Part shown: positions 36,818 to 45,309 of the stretch, in pieces | Layout of the letters: every line of letters begins with the position of its first letter | Position numbering within the stretch: position 1 is the stretch's first letter | NCBI GenBank assembly: GCA_002425185.1 | Contig: DILT01000019.1 | Location: 124,304 to 188,303, forward strand | Length of the DNA: 64,000 bases | From: Flammeovirgaceae bacterium UBA5585 | Lineage (GTDB): Bacteria; Bacteroidota; Bacteroidia; Cytophagales; Cyclobacteriaceae | Direction: 5' to 3' | Program-made: the position numbers and the translations under genes | Notes under the pieces: model-generated | Told to the model about the DNA's origin: nothing | Database searches by the model: none | Seen by the model: only the letters and a program-made list of their open reading frames with translations

Positions 36818-37327
36818 TTAGTGTAAAAGATGCGTATCTACCCGTTTTGCGGTTTTACGCTTGTAATGCTTTTTCTTCTTTCCTTTAGACTTCCTTTCTA
36901 TACTTTTTTCCTTCTTGGCCAAGGTTATGTTTTCACGGATAGTCTTCCAATAATCAGGGCCGTAATCCACAAAAATTTCAGCCCCGGCCGGAATGTTTTT
37001 CTTTGATTCAATATAGGCCTTTAAGCCATCGGTAATGTAATCGCAGTTGTTGGTAATGCCCTTAATCTTTGAAAGGCCCTTGGCATCGTTGGCATAACGC
37101 GCTAAGTGGCGTTCTGTTTTCCAGGCATCAATAACATGGTATCGTTTTACATAAAAAATGTAACCGTTCTTTCCATCATCATCTTTCACTTCTTTCCATG
37201 TGGTAATTTTGCCCTTGTATTCCACAATTCGGGTTCCTTTAGGAATGGCCACCTTGGTAAACAAGCCTTTGCCGGCATTTGGTAATGTTGACTTTTTTAC
37301 AATGAGGTGTTTCTCCAGTAGTGCCAT
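36818..37327 (-). CDS. SET-domain protein-lysine methyltransferase-like protein
   Basis: 169 residues, almost all one SET domain: LIVKKSTLPNAGKGLFTKVAIPKGTRIVEYKGKITTW (N-SET), then NNCDYI corresponding to the NH.C..N motif region, and EIFVDYGPDYW corresponding to the E..xDY catalytic motif. The last 35 residues are strongly basic (KSIERKSKGKKKKHYKRKT), suggesting nucleic-acid or histone-like binding. Bacterial SET proteins methylate lysines of unknown protein targets. It sits 12 bases from the convergent TPR membrane protein. Confidence 0.85.
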   Translation of the reverse strand: MALLEKHLIVKKSTLPNAGKGLFTKVAIPKGTRIVEYKGKITTWKEVKDDDGKNGYIFYVKRYHVIDAWKTERHLARYANDAKGLSKIKGITNNCDYITDGLKAYIESKKNIPAGAEIFVDYGPDYWKTIRENITLAKKEKSIERKSKGKKKKHYKRKTAKRVDTHLLH

Positions 37328-37397
37328 AGGTTGGTTAAAAAATCGGGCGTGAAGATAGGGGAATTTTAACAGGCTGAAAATTTATTATAATGGTATC

Positions 37398-38138
37398 TCA
37401 TTTTTCCTTCCGGAGGTCGAGGTTATGAAATACGAATAACCGGATGGCGTGAGTGTTAATAAAATCGGTTCCGGAAGGGCGCTCCAGAAAAACATTCAGA
37501 TAACCCAACTGGGCGTTTAATCCTTTTGTGAACTGGTAGCCGAAGCCTATAAAGAATCGGTTCTGGTCGTAGTAATTATTTATGATCTCTTTTCCGAAAT
37601 TGATCATAAGCTCATCATTAACAAATACAAAAGGTGTTTTAGGTTGAACACCACCACTTTTAAGGGGAATAGTAAGTGCCATGTTATACCGAACACGATA
37701 GTTGAACTGGTAATTATCTGCTACTTCTCCGCTTACCAGGTATTCCTTATACCGCTGTTCAAGGCGAAGATACTGCATCATGTTAAAGTACTTCTTTTTA
37801 TCATACCATTGTACTTGTTGCCAGGGCCTGTGCTCATGCAGGTTAGGAACGTTTCCGTCACCGGAGAAGTTAGTGATATAGGCATAGCCTGCCGTTAATC
37901 GAACATTATCGTGCAGGTAATACACATAACCCAGCCGGGCAATATCCTGGCTCATGCGCTCGGCAAAGTCATCAGTTAATCGCGCATGAACATCAAGCCA
38001 AAGACCTGATTTATTGGTAAGCCGGGTTTGGTTGAAATACCCTAACCAGGTTTGTTCAGTGGTTACAATGCTTTTTGTCTGTGCAAATACTGAAACAGCT
38101 AATGCTAAGGCTGTACTTGTAGAAATAAATCTAAGCAT
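37398..38138 (-). CDS. DUF2490 outer-membrane beta-barrel protein
   Basis: 246 residues with a leader (MLRFISTSTALALAVSVFAQ) and the DUF2490 pattern: TEQTWLGYFNQTRLTNKSGLWLDVHARLTDDF, RLTAGYAYITNF, EHRPWQQVQW, YLRLEQRY and FFIGFGYQFTKGLNAQLGYLNVF. The regular alternation and the terminal aromatic/charged residues point to a ten-strand outer-membrane barrel. Function unknown. An inverted repeat precedes it. Confidence 0.88.
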   Translation of the reverse strand: MLRFISTSTALALAVSVFAQTKSIVTTEQTWLGYFNQTRLTNKSGLWLDVHARLTDDFAERMSQDIARLGYVYYLHDNVRLTAGYAYITNFSGDGNVPNLHEHRPWQQVQWYDKKKYFNMMQYLRLEQRYKEYLVSGEVADNYQFNYRVRYNMALTIPLKSGGVQPKTPFVFVNDELMINFGKEIINNYYDQNRFFIGFGYQFTKGLNAQLGYLNVFLERPSGTDFINTHAIRLFVFHNLDLRKEK

Positions 38139-38145
38139 GAAGCAA

Positions 38146-38193
38146 TACTCATAATGTAAACCGACATTTACAAGTCAGTTTACACTATGAGTA
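38146..38193. terminator. long inverted repeat between leftward genes
   Basis: TACTCATA.TGTAAA.CGAC pairs with GTC.TTTACA.TATGAGTA around a loop of about eight bases, an almost perfect 20-bp stem. It lies between the DUF4097-like gene and the DUF2490 gene on the same strand, so it may end the former's transcript or act as a leader structure for the latter. Confidence 0.5.
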
Positions 38194-38210
38194 AGAAATA
38201 CTTTCGTTAA

Positions 38211-38960
38211 TCAGGGTTTACGAAGGTACACTTTACCGTATTTCGATTCCAGCATATAGCGCGGACCTGTTCCAGGCTTTACGGATACTTGTGTCCATTT
38301 ATTGTAGTTGGTATCTCTGTCCTTTTCCGAGTCAAAAGCCAGATCAAGGTTAGTCAGAATTTCACCATAATGCGTACGTGCAATCAACTCGCCTGTGGCT
38401 CGCGCATTAATGGTCGCATCTACGCCTCCATATTTCGCGTCAACCGTAAGTGGGGCATTAAAACCCAACACTTCAACCAAACCATATTTTGCCTGTACGG
38501 AAGTTTCCATGCCGACCGGAACAAAAATTTCCAATTGAATCTCTTTGATTACACCCGATGACATATACGTATAGTTTCCACCATGCTCTTCCATGAATTT
38601 CTTCACTTCGGGATCCTTGTAATCTTTTGCCTTGAAAACATACTCGGTGTCTCCCTTCTTAATAACAATACGCTTGGGAAGATTTTCCATGTCTTTTATA
38701 ACGGATGACACGGTAACCGTATTACCGCTGGTTTGTGTAGCCAGTTCAAAAGCCTCGTCATTCTCACCTTTGTTGATGCTCACCGTGCCTTTGATCAATA
38801 CCTCCCTTTTATCCCAGGTTTGAATTTTGATCAATTCAGGGTAGTCAAAATCCAACACAAGTTTTTGTCCGGATTGAACAGGAACTACTTTTTCAATTTT
38901 GGTTTGGGCAAACACCGTCCCGCTCAGGACGATCAGCCCCAGTATTAGTTTTGCTTTCAT
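38211..38960 (-). CDS. exported DUF4097-like protein (first of two paralogues)
   Basis: 249 residues. Signal peptide MKAKLILGLIVLSGTVFAQ, then a right-handed beta-solenoid-like pattern of short strands. KVVPVQSGQKLVLDFDYPELIKIQTWDKREVLIKGTVSINKGEND opens it, and it ends LESKYGKVYLRKP. The same end, LRK, and the same layout are seen in the next gene, so the two are paralogues. DUF4097-family proteins are often encoded behind sigma/anti-sigma pairs, as here. Confidence 0.75.
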   Translation of the reverse strand: MKAKLILGLIVLSGTVFAQTKIEKVVPVQSGQKLVLDFDYPELIKIQTWDKREVLIKGTVSINKGENDEAFELATQTSGNTVTVSSVIKDMENLPKRIVIKKGDTEYVFKAKDYKDPEVKKFMEEHGGNYTYMSSGVIKEIQLEIFVPVGMETSVQAKYGLVEVLGFNAPLTVDAKYGGVDATINARATGELIARTHYGEILTNLDLAFDSEKDRDTNYNKWTQVSVKPGTGPRYMLESKYGKVYLRKP

Positions 38961-39028
38961 ACCAGTTAGGGATTATGTAAACCAGGTCATCCGGCAAGTT
39001 TTGCACTCAGGATGACCTGGATTATCCA

Positions 39029-39793
39029 TTATTTCTTACGCAGGTAGATATTGTTGTGAGTAGACGATAGCTGCATTTCCAGGCCTCCGCCATTCAATTT
39101 GCCGTTCACTTTATTGGAACCGTATTTCTTCCATTCACCCTGGCCATCGAATTCAATTTTTATGGCCGGATCAACAAACATCTCTCCCCAGCTTGTGCTC
39201 ATGGAAAGGTTGGCCTTGGTGGTAGCGGGCAGGGTAACATCAACCGCACCGTGAACCGACACAATTGAAATCGGATTGCTAATGGTGTTTCCAAAAATCA
39301 CATCAATGCTTCCGTGCACGGTTTTTACCATCAACGGACCAGTAACGTTATCCAGGTGAACACTGTTGTGCAACGTAGATATTTCTATCTCATTAGCTAC
39401 ATTCTTGAACTTCACACTGTTTCCATAAGGCGAAGAATGGGAATACAGAATGGAAACACCTTTAGGAACAAGAATTTTAACTTTTGGGCCATCCATTTTT
39501 TTCATTTGATACACCTCAACATTGTTCCCATTATCCTTTACAGATAAACCTATACCGGTATTATCTTCCAGGCCCATAGCGCTGATGGCACGCAGGCCCT
39601 CAGCACGTTTGTCCTTTTCCTTAACCTCATCCATAGACGAGAACACGATCTCCTTTCCGTCATATCCCTCTATGGTTACGTTGTTTACCTCACTGATCAT
39701 CAGCTTGCCAGAAGTTTTGGGTAGCTTATACTCCTGGGCGAAAACCCCGGTAGCCACAACTAATAATACTATTGATAAAATTTGCTTTTTCAT
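39029..39793 (-). CDS. exported DUF4097-like protein (second paralogue)
   Basis: 254 residues. Signal peptide MKKQILSIVLLVVATGVFAQ, then SGKLMISEVNNVTIEGYDGKEIVFSSMDE and the tiered strands VSILYSHSSPYGNSVKFKNVANEIEISTLHNSVHLDNVTGPLMVKTVHGSIDVIFGN, typical of DUF4097 adhesin-like beta repeats. It ends STHNNIYLRKK. It is the third gene of a leftward operon, after the ECF sigma factor and the HEAT-repeat anti-sigma protein, and is probably part of the envelope response they control. Confidence 0.78.
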   Translation of the reverse strand: MKKQILSIVLLVVATGVFAQEYKLPKTSGKLMISEVNNVTIEGYDGKEIVFSSMDEVKEKDKRAEGLRAISAMGLEDNTGIGLSVKDNGNNVEVYQMKKMDGPKVKILVPKGVSILYSHSSPYGNSVKFKNVANEIEISTLHNSVHLDNVTGPLMVKTVHGSIDVIFGNTISNPISIVSVHGAVDVTLPATTKANLSMSTSWGEMFVDPAIKIEFDGQGEWKKYGSNKVNGKLNGGGLEMQLSSTHNNIYLRKK

Positions 39794-39847
39794 TTTTTAA
39801 AGAGTTAAATAGTAATCAAACATTTATATATACATCGCGAATGTTTT

Positions 39848-40636
39848 CTAGGATAGTTTAAAAATTCCTGCATGGGCTTCATCTTTCACAGCAGGCAGCG
39901 ATTGCTCATCATCAATGATCCGCTCAAAGGATTTTACTGCTTCTTTTTCTTTCATCTGCACCAATAGCTGGATCAATGCAATTTGAATGACAGGATCTTT
40001 TTGTGCTGACAAGGATTGAACCAACGCTTTCCGCACGTTCTCCTCTCCTGTAAACTTGCTCAACGCTTCAATCGCTGCCAGTCGCACATTACTGTTACCG
40101 TCAGTATTCATCGTGGTTACAAGCGCATCCACAATTTCGTCATCAGGCTTATTGGATTGTACCGATTCGTAGGCCGCCATAACACCCAGCATACGCTGGC
40201 TGGCCGACTGATCGTTGTTCATTTGAGCAAGAACAAGTCTTCGGGTTTCTTCTATTTGCTTTTGCAATGCCAACAGCTCACTGCGTTGGTGATTTTGCTG
40301 ACTGATCCAGTAACCAACACCACCACCAACAACAAGCAGGGCAACTGCTGCCGCAGCGCGGTACCATGTCGGTGTAAAGAATACAGTTTTGGTTTTTTGT
40401 TGGAGATCAATTTCCGACTGCAACAATGCATCAAACCTTTGTTTGAGTTTATCTGAAGGTTCAATTTTTTTGGATCGATCCATGGCCTCCATCACTTCCT
40501 TCAGTTGTTCATACAGCTTATGGGCCTCGGCATTTTTCAAAAGTTCCTGTTCGATCACTTGCCTGTCTACCTCATTTAGCTTTCCATCGATGTAATCGAT
40601 GATCATGCTTGCTAATTTTTCTTGTTCCATATTCAT
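39848..40636 (-). CDS. putative anti-sigma factor with HEAT repeats
   Basis: 262 residues. The N-terminal zinc-less anti-sigma-like helical domain (EKLASMIIDYIDGKLNEVDRQVIEQELLKNAEAHKLYEQL) is followed by one membrane helix (AAAAVALLVVGGGVGYWI). A periplasmic part has HEAT-like repeats (DALVTTMNTDGNSNVRLAAIEALSKFTGEENVRKALVQSL, PVIQIALIQLLVQMKEKEAV). The start overlaps the sigma-factor stop (ATGA), the usual coupling of sigma/anti-sigma pairs. The HEAT portion probably senses or binds an envelope partner. Confidence 0.85.
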   Translation of the reverse strand: MNMEQEKLASMIIDYIDGKLNEVDRQVIEQELLKNAEAHKLYEQLKEVMEAMDRSKKIEPSDKLKQRFDALLQSEIDLQQKTKTVFFTPTWYRAAAAVALLVVGGGVGYWISQQNHQRSELLALQKQIEETRRLVLAQMNNDQSASQRMLGVMAAYESVQSNKPDDEIVDALVTTMNTDGNSNVRLAAIEALSKFTGEENVRKALVQSLSAQKDPVIQIALIQLLVQMKEKEAVKSFERIIDDEQSLPAVKDEAHAGIFKLS

Positions 40637-41193
40637 ATCCTTTCCAGTTGAAAGTAATGCTCCCTTAATTTTTGAATGGCCCGATGCACTTTCACTTTAA
40701 TGTTTGCAACGGTGGTGTCCATAATTACGGCCACCTCTTCGTACTTCATTTGCTGAAACCGGGTAAGCACCAAAAGCTCGCGCTGTTCATCATTGAGCAT
40801 CGCCAATGATTTGTGCAATAACTTCTCCCGCTCATCCTGCTCCTGACTTTCGTACGAATCCATGATCGTATCACCCATTTTTTCCACATCTACAAAACCC
40901 GAAGTTTTGTTTTTGGCCACCTGGTAGTGATCCGAAAACACATTACGGGCCACCTGGTAAATCCACGACTGAAACCGCATGCCCTCCCGATAACTCCCCC
41001 GGTATTTAATAATGCGCAGAAACACATTCTGCGTCAGGTCTTCCGCCAGGTCGCGGTCCATGGTCATGCGGGCCAGGAAGTTGAAAATCCGCTTATTGTA
41101 GCGGTCAAAAAGCACAGATGCTTGGTGCAGGTTGCCGTTTTTTACAGCCTCCATGAGAGATTCATCGCTCATCAGATCAATGCTTTTTGTCAA
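40633..41193 (-). CDS. RNA polymerase ECF-type sigma factor
   Basis: 186 residues. Region 2 (QASVLFDRYNKRIFNFLARMTMDRDLAEDLTQNVFLRIIKY ... FQSWIYQVARNVFSDHY) and region 4 (HKSLAMLNDEQRELLVLTRFQQMKYEEVAVIMDTTVANIKVKVHRAIQKLREHY) are complete. It recruits RNA polymerase to a small stress regulon. It is first in an operon with the HEAT anti-sigma gene and two DUF4097-like genes. Confidence 0.93.
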   Translation of the reverse strand: MTKSIDLMSDESLMEAVKNGNLHQASVLFDRYNKRIFNFLARMTMDRDLAEDLTQNVFLRIIKYRGSYREGMRFQSWIYQVARNVFSDHYQVAKNKTSGFVDVEKMGDTIMDSYESQEQDEREKLLHKSLAMLNDEQRELLVLTRFQQMKYEEVAVIMDTTVANIKVKVHRAIQKLREHYFQLERI

Positions 41194-41245
41194 GTTTCGT
41201 GTTAGTTACCGGGTTAAAGCAAGAAGGTTACAGTACCGAATTACG

Positions 41246-42877
41246 TCATTTTAAAATTGTTAGAGATGGCTTACTTTTGCACACTTTCGGGGCGTAGCGC
41301 AGCCCGGTAGCGTGCTTCGTTCGGGACGAAGAGGTCGCTGGTTCGAATCCAGTCGCCCCGACCTGAGTGGACGATGGAGAAAAATTTTTTCCTCGTCCAC
41401 TTTTTTTTGGGTCTAAGTCATTGGGTGTCATCGACATCAGAACCACTGCTTCGTTTATCCTATTGGTTCGAAATTGATCTTTTTCGAAAATCAATTTTTC
41501 TGGAAACACCGAACCAATGATGAGCTGTTTCTCTGATAAGGTGGCGTTTTGATAGAATTCGTCAATGTTTCTCAGGATTGTTGCCCCTACCTTTAGGTGC
41601 TCACGAAAGTCTTCCTGGCTTGATAAAAGGTTAGCCTTTTTCCGAATCAGTTCGTCATTAGCTGTCGAAATCTTCGCTTTGATTTCCTTGTAATCGCTTG
41701 CACTGATTTCGGCATCAAGCATGAGATGTTGAGCATTTTGGAGCCTGTGATTGTTACGACTGATTTCGTCTTCAATCTTGGTTAACTCGCTCCGATCGCT
41801 TTTCATCTTTGCCTCAAACGTATCAAGCAAGACTTCATAATTCAAGTCAAGGGTCATTAAATTAGGTTTGATGGACTGGAGAAATTCAATAAAGCTTTTA
41901 TTTGCTATCTCAGCCTTAAACCGTTCATTACATCCACAGGTACAATGATAATAGTAATACTTTCCACCATTGCCACGTGAAGCACTTCCGGAAATGTTCT
42001 TTCCACAAAGACGACACTCAAGGAATCCACGTAAAGGGAGTTGTTCCTTTAACGTATTTTTTGTCGGACGATTGGGAGCCCTGCCATCAAGGATGTCCTG
42101 AACCTGGAAAAACAATTCTTCGCTTATCAAGGGCTCATGAATTCCCTTTGCATAATATTCGGGCTCGTCCTTATATGCAGGCACCAATACCTTGCCTATG
42201 TAGGCTCTGTTTCGTAATAATTCCGGAAATCGTGAACGTTTGCATTTTAATCCTTTATCTACCAGTTTATGGCGCAGTTCTTCCATGCCATGCGCTCCGG
42301 ATGCAAATTCCTGAAATGCCTCGCGCACAAGATCAGCATCCTTGCTCGGCACAATCATCGCCCTCCCGTCTTCTGACCGAATATTTCTGTAACCAACAGG
42401 TGCAAGTGTTGTCCACCGTCCTTCTTTCTTTGCCCTGTATATTCCTGATTTTACATTGATTGACCTCCGGTCGTTCTCTACTTCGGGTGAAGCCAGGTAG
42501 AACGCTAACATCATTTTGTTTTCAGGAACCTTTAAGTCTAAAGGTTGTTCTATTGCCTGAGGTTCAATTTCCAGCTTATTCAACTGTTTGATGACAGCAT
42601 ATGAGTCGCCTGCATTGCGGCCAAACCGACTCCAGTTGATGAACAATAACAAATCAACATCGCCCGGATTCTTCTTGCAAAAATTCATAAGCTTGTTGAA
42701 CTCAGGCCGATCAAATGTTTTGGCTGAGTAATCTTCTCTGTAATGTGCTACAATGCTTATATCTCTATTCGTGCAATACTTACGCAATTGTTCCTCCTGA
42801 TATTGAAGACTGTATCCTTTCTCAGCCTGCTCGTCCGATGATACTCTCGTGTAAATGATTGCTCTTTTCATTTTCAT
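41246..42877 (-). CDS. large serine recombinase (C-terminal tail is read-through of the tRNA region)
   Basis: 543 residues. The resolvase domain is IIYTRVSSDEQAEKGYSLQYQEEQL with nucleophile Ser13, and NWSRFGRNAGDSYAVIKQL carries the conserved arginines. Next are the recombinase domain (APVGYRNIRSEDGRAMIV...), a zinc ribbon (CRLCGKNISGSASRG...CTCGCNERF) and a coiled coil (residues about 350-450). It integrates and excises the element. The last 50 or so residues are not native: SGRGKNFSPSS is the antisense of the tRNA terminator and VGATGFEPATSSSRTKHATG is the antisense of tRNA-Pro. The true C-terminus was probably set by the excised form's sequence. Confidence 0.93.
   Translation of the reverse strand: MKMKRAIIYTRVSSDEQAEKGYSLQYQEEQLRKYCTNRDISIVAHYREDYSAKTFDRPEFNKLMNFCKKNPGDVDLLLFINWSRFGRNAGDSYAVIKQLNKLEIEPQAIEQPLDLKVPENKMMLAFYLASPEVENDRRSINVKSGIYRAKKEGRWTTLAPVGYRNIRSEDGRAMIVPSKDADLVREAFQEFASGAHGMEELRHKLVDKGLKCKRSRFPELLRNRAYIGKVLVPAYKDEPEYYAKGIHEPLISEELFFQVQDILDGRAPNRPTKNTLKEQLPLRGFLECRLCGKNISGSASRGNGGKYYYYHCTCGCNERFKAEIANKSFIEFLQSIKPNLMTLDLNYEVLLDTFEAKMKSDRSELTKIEDEISRNNHRLQNAQHLMLDAEISASDYKEIKAKISTANDELIRKKANLLSSQEDFREHLKVGATILRNIDEFYQNATLSEKQLIIGSVFPEKLIFEKDQFRTNRINEAVVLMSMTPNDLDPKKSGRGKNFSPSSTQVGATGFEPATSSSRTKHATGLRYAPKVCKSKPSLTILK
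41272..41279 (+). promoter_or_regulatory. -7 promoter element of tRNA-Pro
   Basis: TACTTTTG fits the TAnnTTTG consensus and ends 9 bases before the tRNA, so transcription would begin at about its first base. No convincing -33 element is seen. Confidence 0.45.
41289..41362 (+). tRNA. tRNA-Pro (anticodon CGG)
   Basis: 74 nt, no encoded CCA. The acceptor stem CGGGGCG/CGCCCCG with discriminator A, D stem GCGC/GCGT, and anticodon stem CTTCG/CGAAG with loop TTCGGGA give anticodon CGG. The T arm is GCTGG-TTCGAAT-CCAGT. The C1-G72 pair is typical of bacterial proline tRNAs. It is the left border and likely integration target of the mobile element. The recombinase reading frame on the other strand runs through it. 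Confidence 0.93.
41368..41409 (+). terminator. Rho-independent terminator of tRNA-Pro
   Basis: GTGGACGA (41368) pairs with TCGTCCAC (41394-41401) around an inner GGA/AAAAATTTTT/TCC stem, followed by eight T. It is a very strong terminator six bases after the tRNA. Confidence 0.85.
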
Positions 42878-43013
42878 TCATTTTCCGTTGATAAACTTTG
42901 TATTCAATGGCAGCCAGTTGATAAAGAAAATCCCTAATCTTTAAAAGCTGTTCATCTGTATAATTGTAACCGTGCTTCCTTGCTAACGTTCTGCACCTCT
43001 CCAGCGACACCAT
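42822..43013 (-). CDS. small conserved protein coupled to recombinase
   Basis: 63 residues: MVSLERCRTLARKHGYNYTDEQLLKIRDFLYQLAAIEYK..., predicted all-helical and highly charged. Its last 19 codons overlap the recombinase start, a coupling that supports it being a real gene. Short proteins of this helical type often precede serine recombinases in Bacteroidota elements. A role as recombination-directionality or accessory factor is a guess. Confidence 0.6.
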   Translation of the reverse strand: MVSLERCRTLARKHGYNYTDEQLLKIRDFLYQLAAIEYKVYQRKMNENEKSNHLHESIIGRAG

Positions 43014-43145
43014 TCTCTCTATTCAGGTTTGCAGAGCATGGTTTGTGTTAATTATTCAGTTCTACTTATCATAATATGTGCCAAGTAATCGACTGACCAC
43101 ACTAACCTCATGCTCCTTTAAATATATACTTCTTATTTCCAAAAA

Positions 43146-43628
43146 CTATTTTTTCCTTTTCCCAACATTATAAAGAACAGGCCCAATATTTTCGCTGATC
43201 TTTTCCAACGATCTTCCTGCCACGTATCCGCCCACACCTAAATCCATCAGCGTCCAAATGTGGTCATCAAGGGTTGTTATTGGCAGATTGAAATACGGAA
43301 CCAGAACATAGTTGTTGAAAACGATGAACATGCAGATGCACATTAACACAGGCCGCCAATTGCGTTGCAGCCAGCTTTCACCTTTAGCCTCTGTTTCAAT
43401 GATCCGTGACTTGCTTTCCAGCAATTTGTTCTCATAGTTCAGGTAAGCACCTTCAACTTCTATGAGTAGCTGCTTGTACTTCAATTGCATTTCAAGTTTC
43501 TCATCCGACCTGTCAATCTTATCAATGGTATTACCGATTGATTCAATTGTTGCCCTGGCACCTGCGCCAAGAATTTTTGAAAGGAAACCCCCAACTCCGG
43601 GAGTCTTACCAACTTCACCTGCCTCCAT
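43146..43628 (-). CDS. phage-type 3-TM holin family protein
   Basis: 160 residues. The N-terminal amphipathic and coiled-coil part (LSKILGAGARATIESIGNTIDKIDRSDEKLEMQLKYKQLLIEVEGAYLNYENK) is followed by the family hallmark GESWLQRNWRPVLMCICMFIVFNNYVLVPYF, then LDDHIWTLMDLGVGGYVAGRSLEKISENI. This is the layout of the GTA/3-TM holin family (PF11351-like), where a W-L-Q-R-N-W-R-P motif precedes membrane helices and a G-G-Y-x-x-G-R-S-x-E motif ends the domain. No endolysin is present nearby. It lies 37 bases after the ATPase gene in the same leftward unit. Confidence 0.85.
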   Translation of the reverse strand: MEAGEVGKTPGVGGFLSKILGAGARATIESIGNTIDKIDRSDEKLEMQLKYKQLLIEVEGAYLNYENKLLESKSRIIETEAKGESWLQRNWRPVLMCICMFIVFNNYVLVPYFNLPITTLDDHIWTLMDLGVGGYVAGRSLEKISENIGPVLYNVGKRKK

Positions 43629-43665
43629 GTTTGAATTGTGTTTAGTGTTTTGATTAAATTTTATT

Positions 43666-45309
43666 TCAATAATGTTGATTGTCCGTTGTTACCATATCGC
43701 CATTGATTGGATAGGGTTTTAGCTTTTGCTTGTCCATCGGTTCCTGCCATTGGATTCCAAATTGTCTGAAGAAGTCTAATGATGCTTTAGGAGCGTATCT
43801 ATTTTTAGAGATAGTGACTACTCCTTTGTGCACTTCACCTGCTATCTCTGCAATATGCTCCCAATCCTTTCCCCCCCGGAAGTCTCCGGCTTTGGTATGC
43901 TGAAGAATAAAGATGAACGCGGTATCCGGATGCTCTTTGCGTATATCCTTGTATTCATTGATCTTCAGTCCTAAGTCATTCACGGAATCAAGGATGACAA
44001 ACTGATATTGCGTTAAATCAGGGTCTTGCAGGTTTTCAGCAAAGTGCAACCTTGATGGTAAAGGATTCAAAAATTCATTCACCTTTTTAGTCATTGTAGG
44101 TGACGCAAATTCTTCCGATGACACATAGAGCACGTCACCAAAATTGTCGGCCAGGAGTTGCGCGAACTTTAACAGGAAGATTGTCTTGCCGTTATGCGGC
44201 TCTCCGTGTAACATCAGGGTAAAGTTTCGTGCGGGATTGCCAAACAATGAATACCAGAACGAAAAGAAGTTGAGCAAGTCAAGTTTCCGGTTGGCCATTT
44301 CCTCTGCTGTCAATACTCCGTTTAATCCCCGGTTATGTGAACAGGCTCCCCGTCTGGCATCGGAATATGTGCGTTTCCCGCACTGCCTTAATTTCTTTCC
44401 GCCCGTATCGTAAATCTTTCCAATGTCGTCCTTGCAGCCACAGGCCATAACAATTCCCGCAAGTCCGTTCAGCTCCGCCTTGCTAATAGCGATTTTACTG
44501 CTTGATCTTTGCCTGATAGCCTTATAGATCGCTTTCAGCTTGTCGGCATACGGATCATCCTTTGTTATTTTCTTTTTATCAGCCAGGTTCTCCAGGTATT
44601 TCAAGAAGCTGTTGATTTTCTTTTCATCATCTTTTCCCTGCAATCCGATGAATCGCTTGATGACTGCTATGGAGGGATACACTTTTTCCCCACCAGCGAT
44701 GGCAACAAGACGGTTCAAATCCTTTTCATTGATAGCAAATGATTCTTCTCCTTTCATTTTATTGTACGCCTGAACAAGCTTGTTTTGTATCATCTCAACT
44801 TCATCAGCCAATGGCGAAGTCTTACGAATGAGTTTTTGCACAATTGACCGCTGAAGCGCCTTGATGAATGTCAGGATCGCATTAGGTGATTTTACCTTGT
44901 TGTGAAGACTGATATACCTCCTGATAAATTTTACTTCTTCACGAAGGTGCTCCACAAGCTTGACGTTTTGCTGTGGTTCTTCCTTCCGTTTTTTTGGTGG
45001 TGTTGGAGACTCTATTTTTGTCGTTTTCGGTTTCACTGGTTTGTGTGCCGATGATGCTTTAACCTTTGGCTCAGGAACATTAGGGGCACTTGCTGACCTT
45101 GCACTGGTAGAAGTAGAAACATATTCGTTCAACTTCTGGAGGTACAAGTCAATTACCTTACGAATACTTTCATTGTTCTGGTAATTCGACCAGTTTGTTC
45201 CACTGTTCGTACTCCTTACAACCAGGTCATGTCCTTTTCTTAATGTCTCCGGCAATGTTTCCACACCGATACGCTCCACCTCATTGAAATAATTATTAGC
45301 CGTTATCAT
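43666..45309 (-). CDS. RecA-like ATPase with DUF3761-like cysteine motif
   Basis: 547 residues. The N-terminal 100 residues are low-complexity (Ser/Pro/Lys). A helical middle part with two similar segments (KFIRRYISLHNKVKSPNAILTFIKALQRS and FIGLQGKDDEKKINSFLKYLENLADKK) follows. At about 308-328 CGKRTYSDARRGACSHNRGL matches the C..xTYS....RGxCSHxxG core of DUF3761. The C-terminal third is a RecA/RadA-like ATPase: Walker A LHGEPHNGKT (about 363-372) and Walker B QFVILDS, with a Q/H sensor FIFILQHTKAGDFRGG. The start overlaps the helicase stop by one base (TAATG). It is probably the motor partner of the methylase-helicase. Confidence 0.72.
   Translation of the reverse strand: MITANNYFNEVERIGVETLPETLRKGHDLVVRSTNSGTNWSNYQNNESIRKVIDLYLQKLNEYVSTSTSARSASAPNVPEPKVKASSAHKPVKPKTTKIESPTPPKKRKEEPQQNVKLVEHLREEVKFIRRYISLHNKVKSPNAILTFIKALQRSIVQKLIRKTSPLADEVEMIQNKLVQAYNKMKGEESFAINEKDLNRLVAIAGGEKVYPSIAVIKRFIGLQGKDDEKKINSFLKYLENLADKKKITKDDPYADKLKAIYKAIRQRSSSKIAISKAELNGLAGIVMACGCKDDIGKIYDTGGKKLRQCGKRTYSDARRGACSHNRGLNGVLTAEEMANRKLDLLNFFSFWYSLFGNPARNFTLMLHGEPHNGKTIFLLKFAQLLADNFGDVLYVSSEEFASPTMTKKVNEFLNPLPSRLHFAENLQDPDLTQYQFVILDSVNDLGLKINEYKDIRKEHPDTAFIFILQHTKAGDFRGGKDWEHIAEIAGEVHKGVVTISKNRYAPKASLDFFRQFGIQWQEPMDKQKLKPYPINGDMVTTDNQHY

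Noticed and set aside
41246..41400. C-terminal GATGFEPATSS segment as a protein domain
   Set aside because: It is the antisense translation of tRNA-Pro and its terminator.
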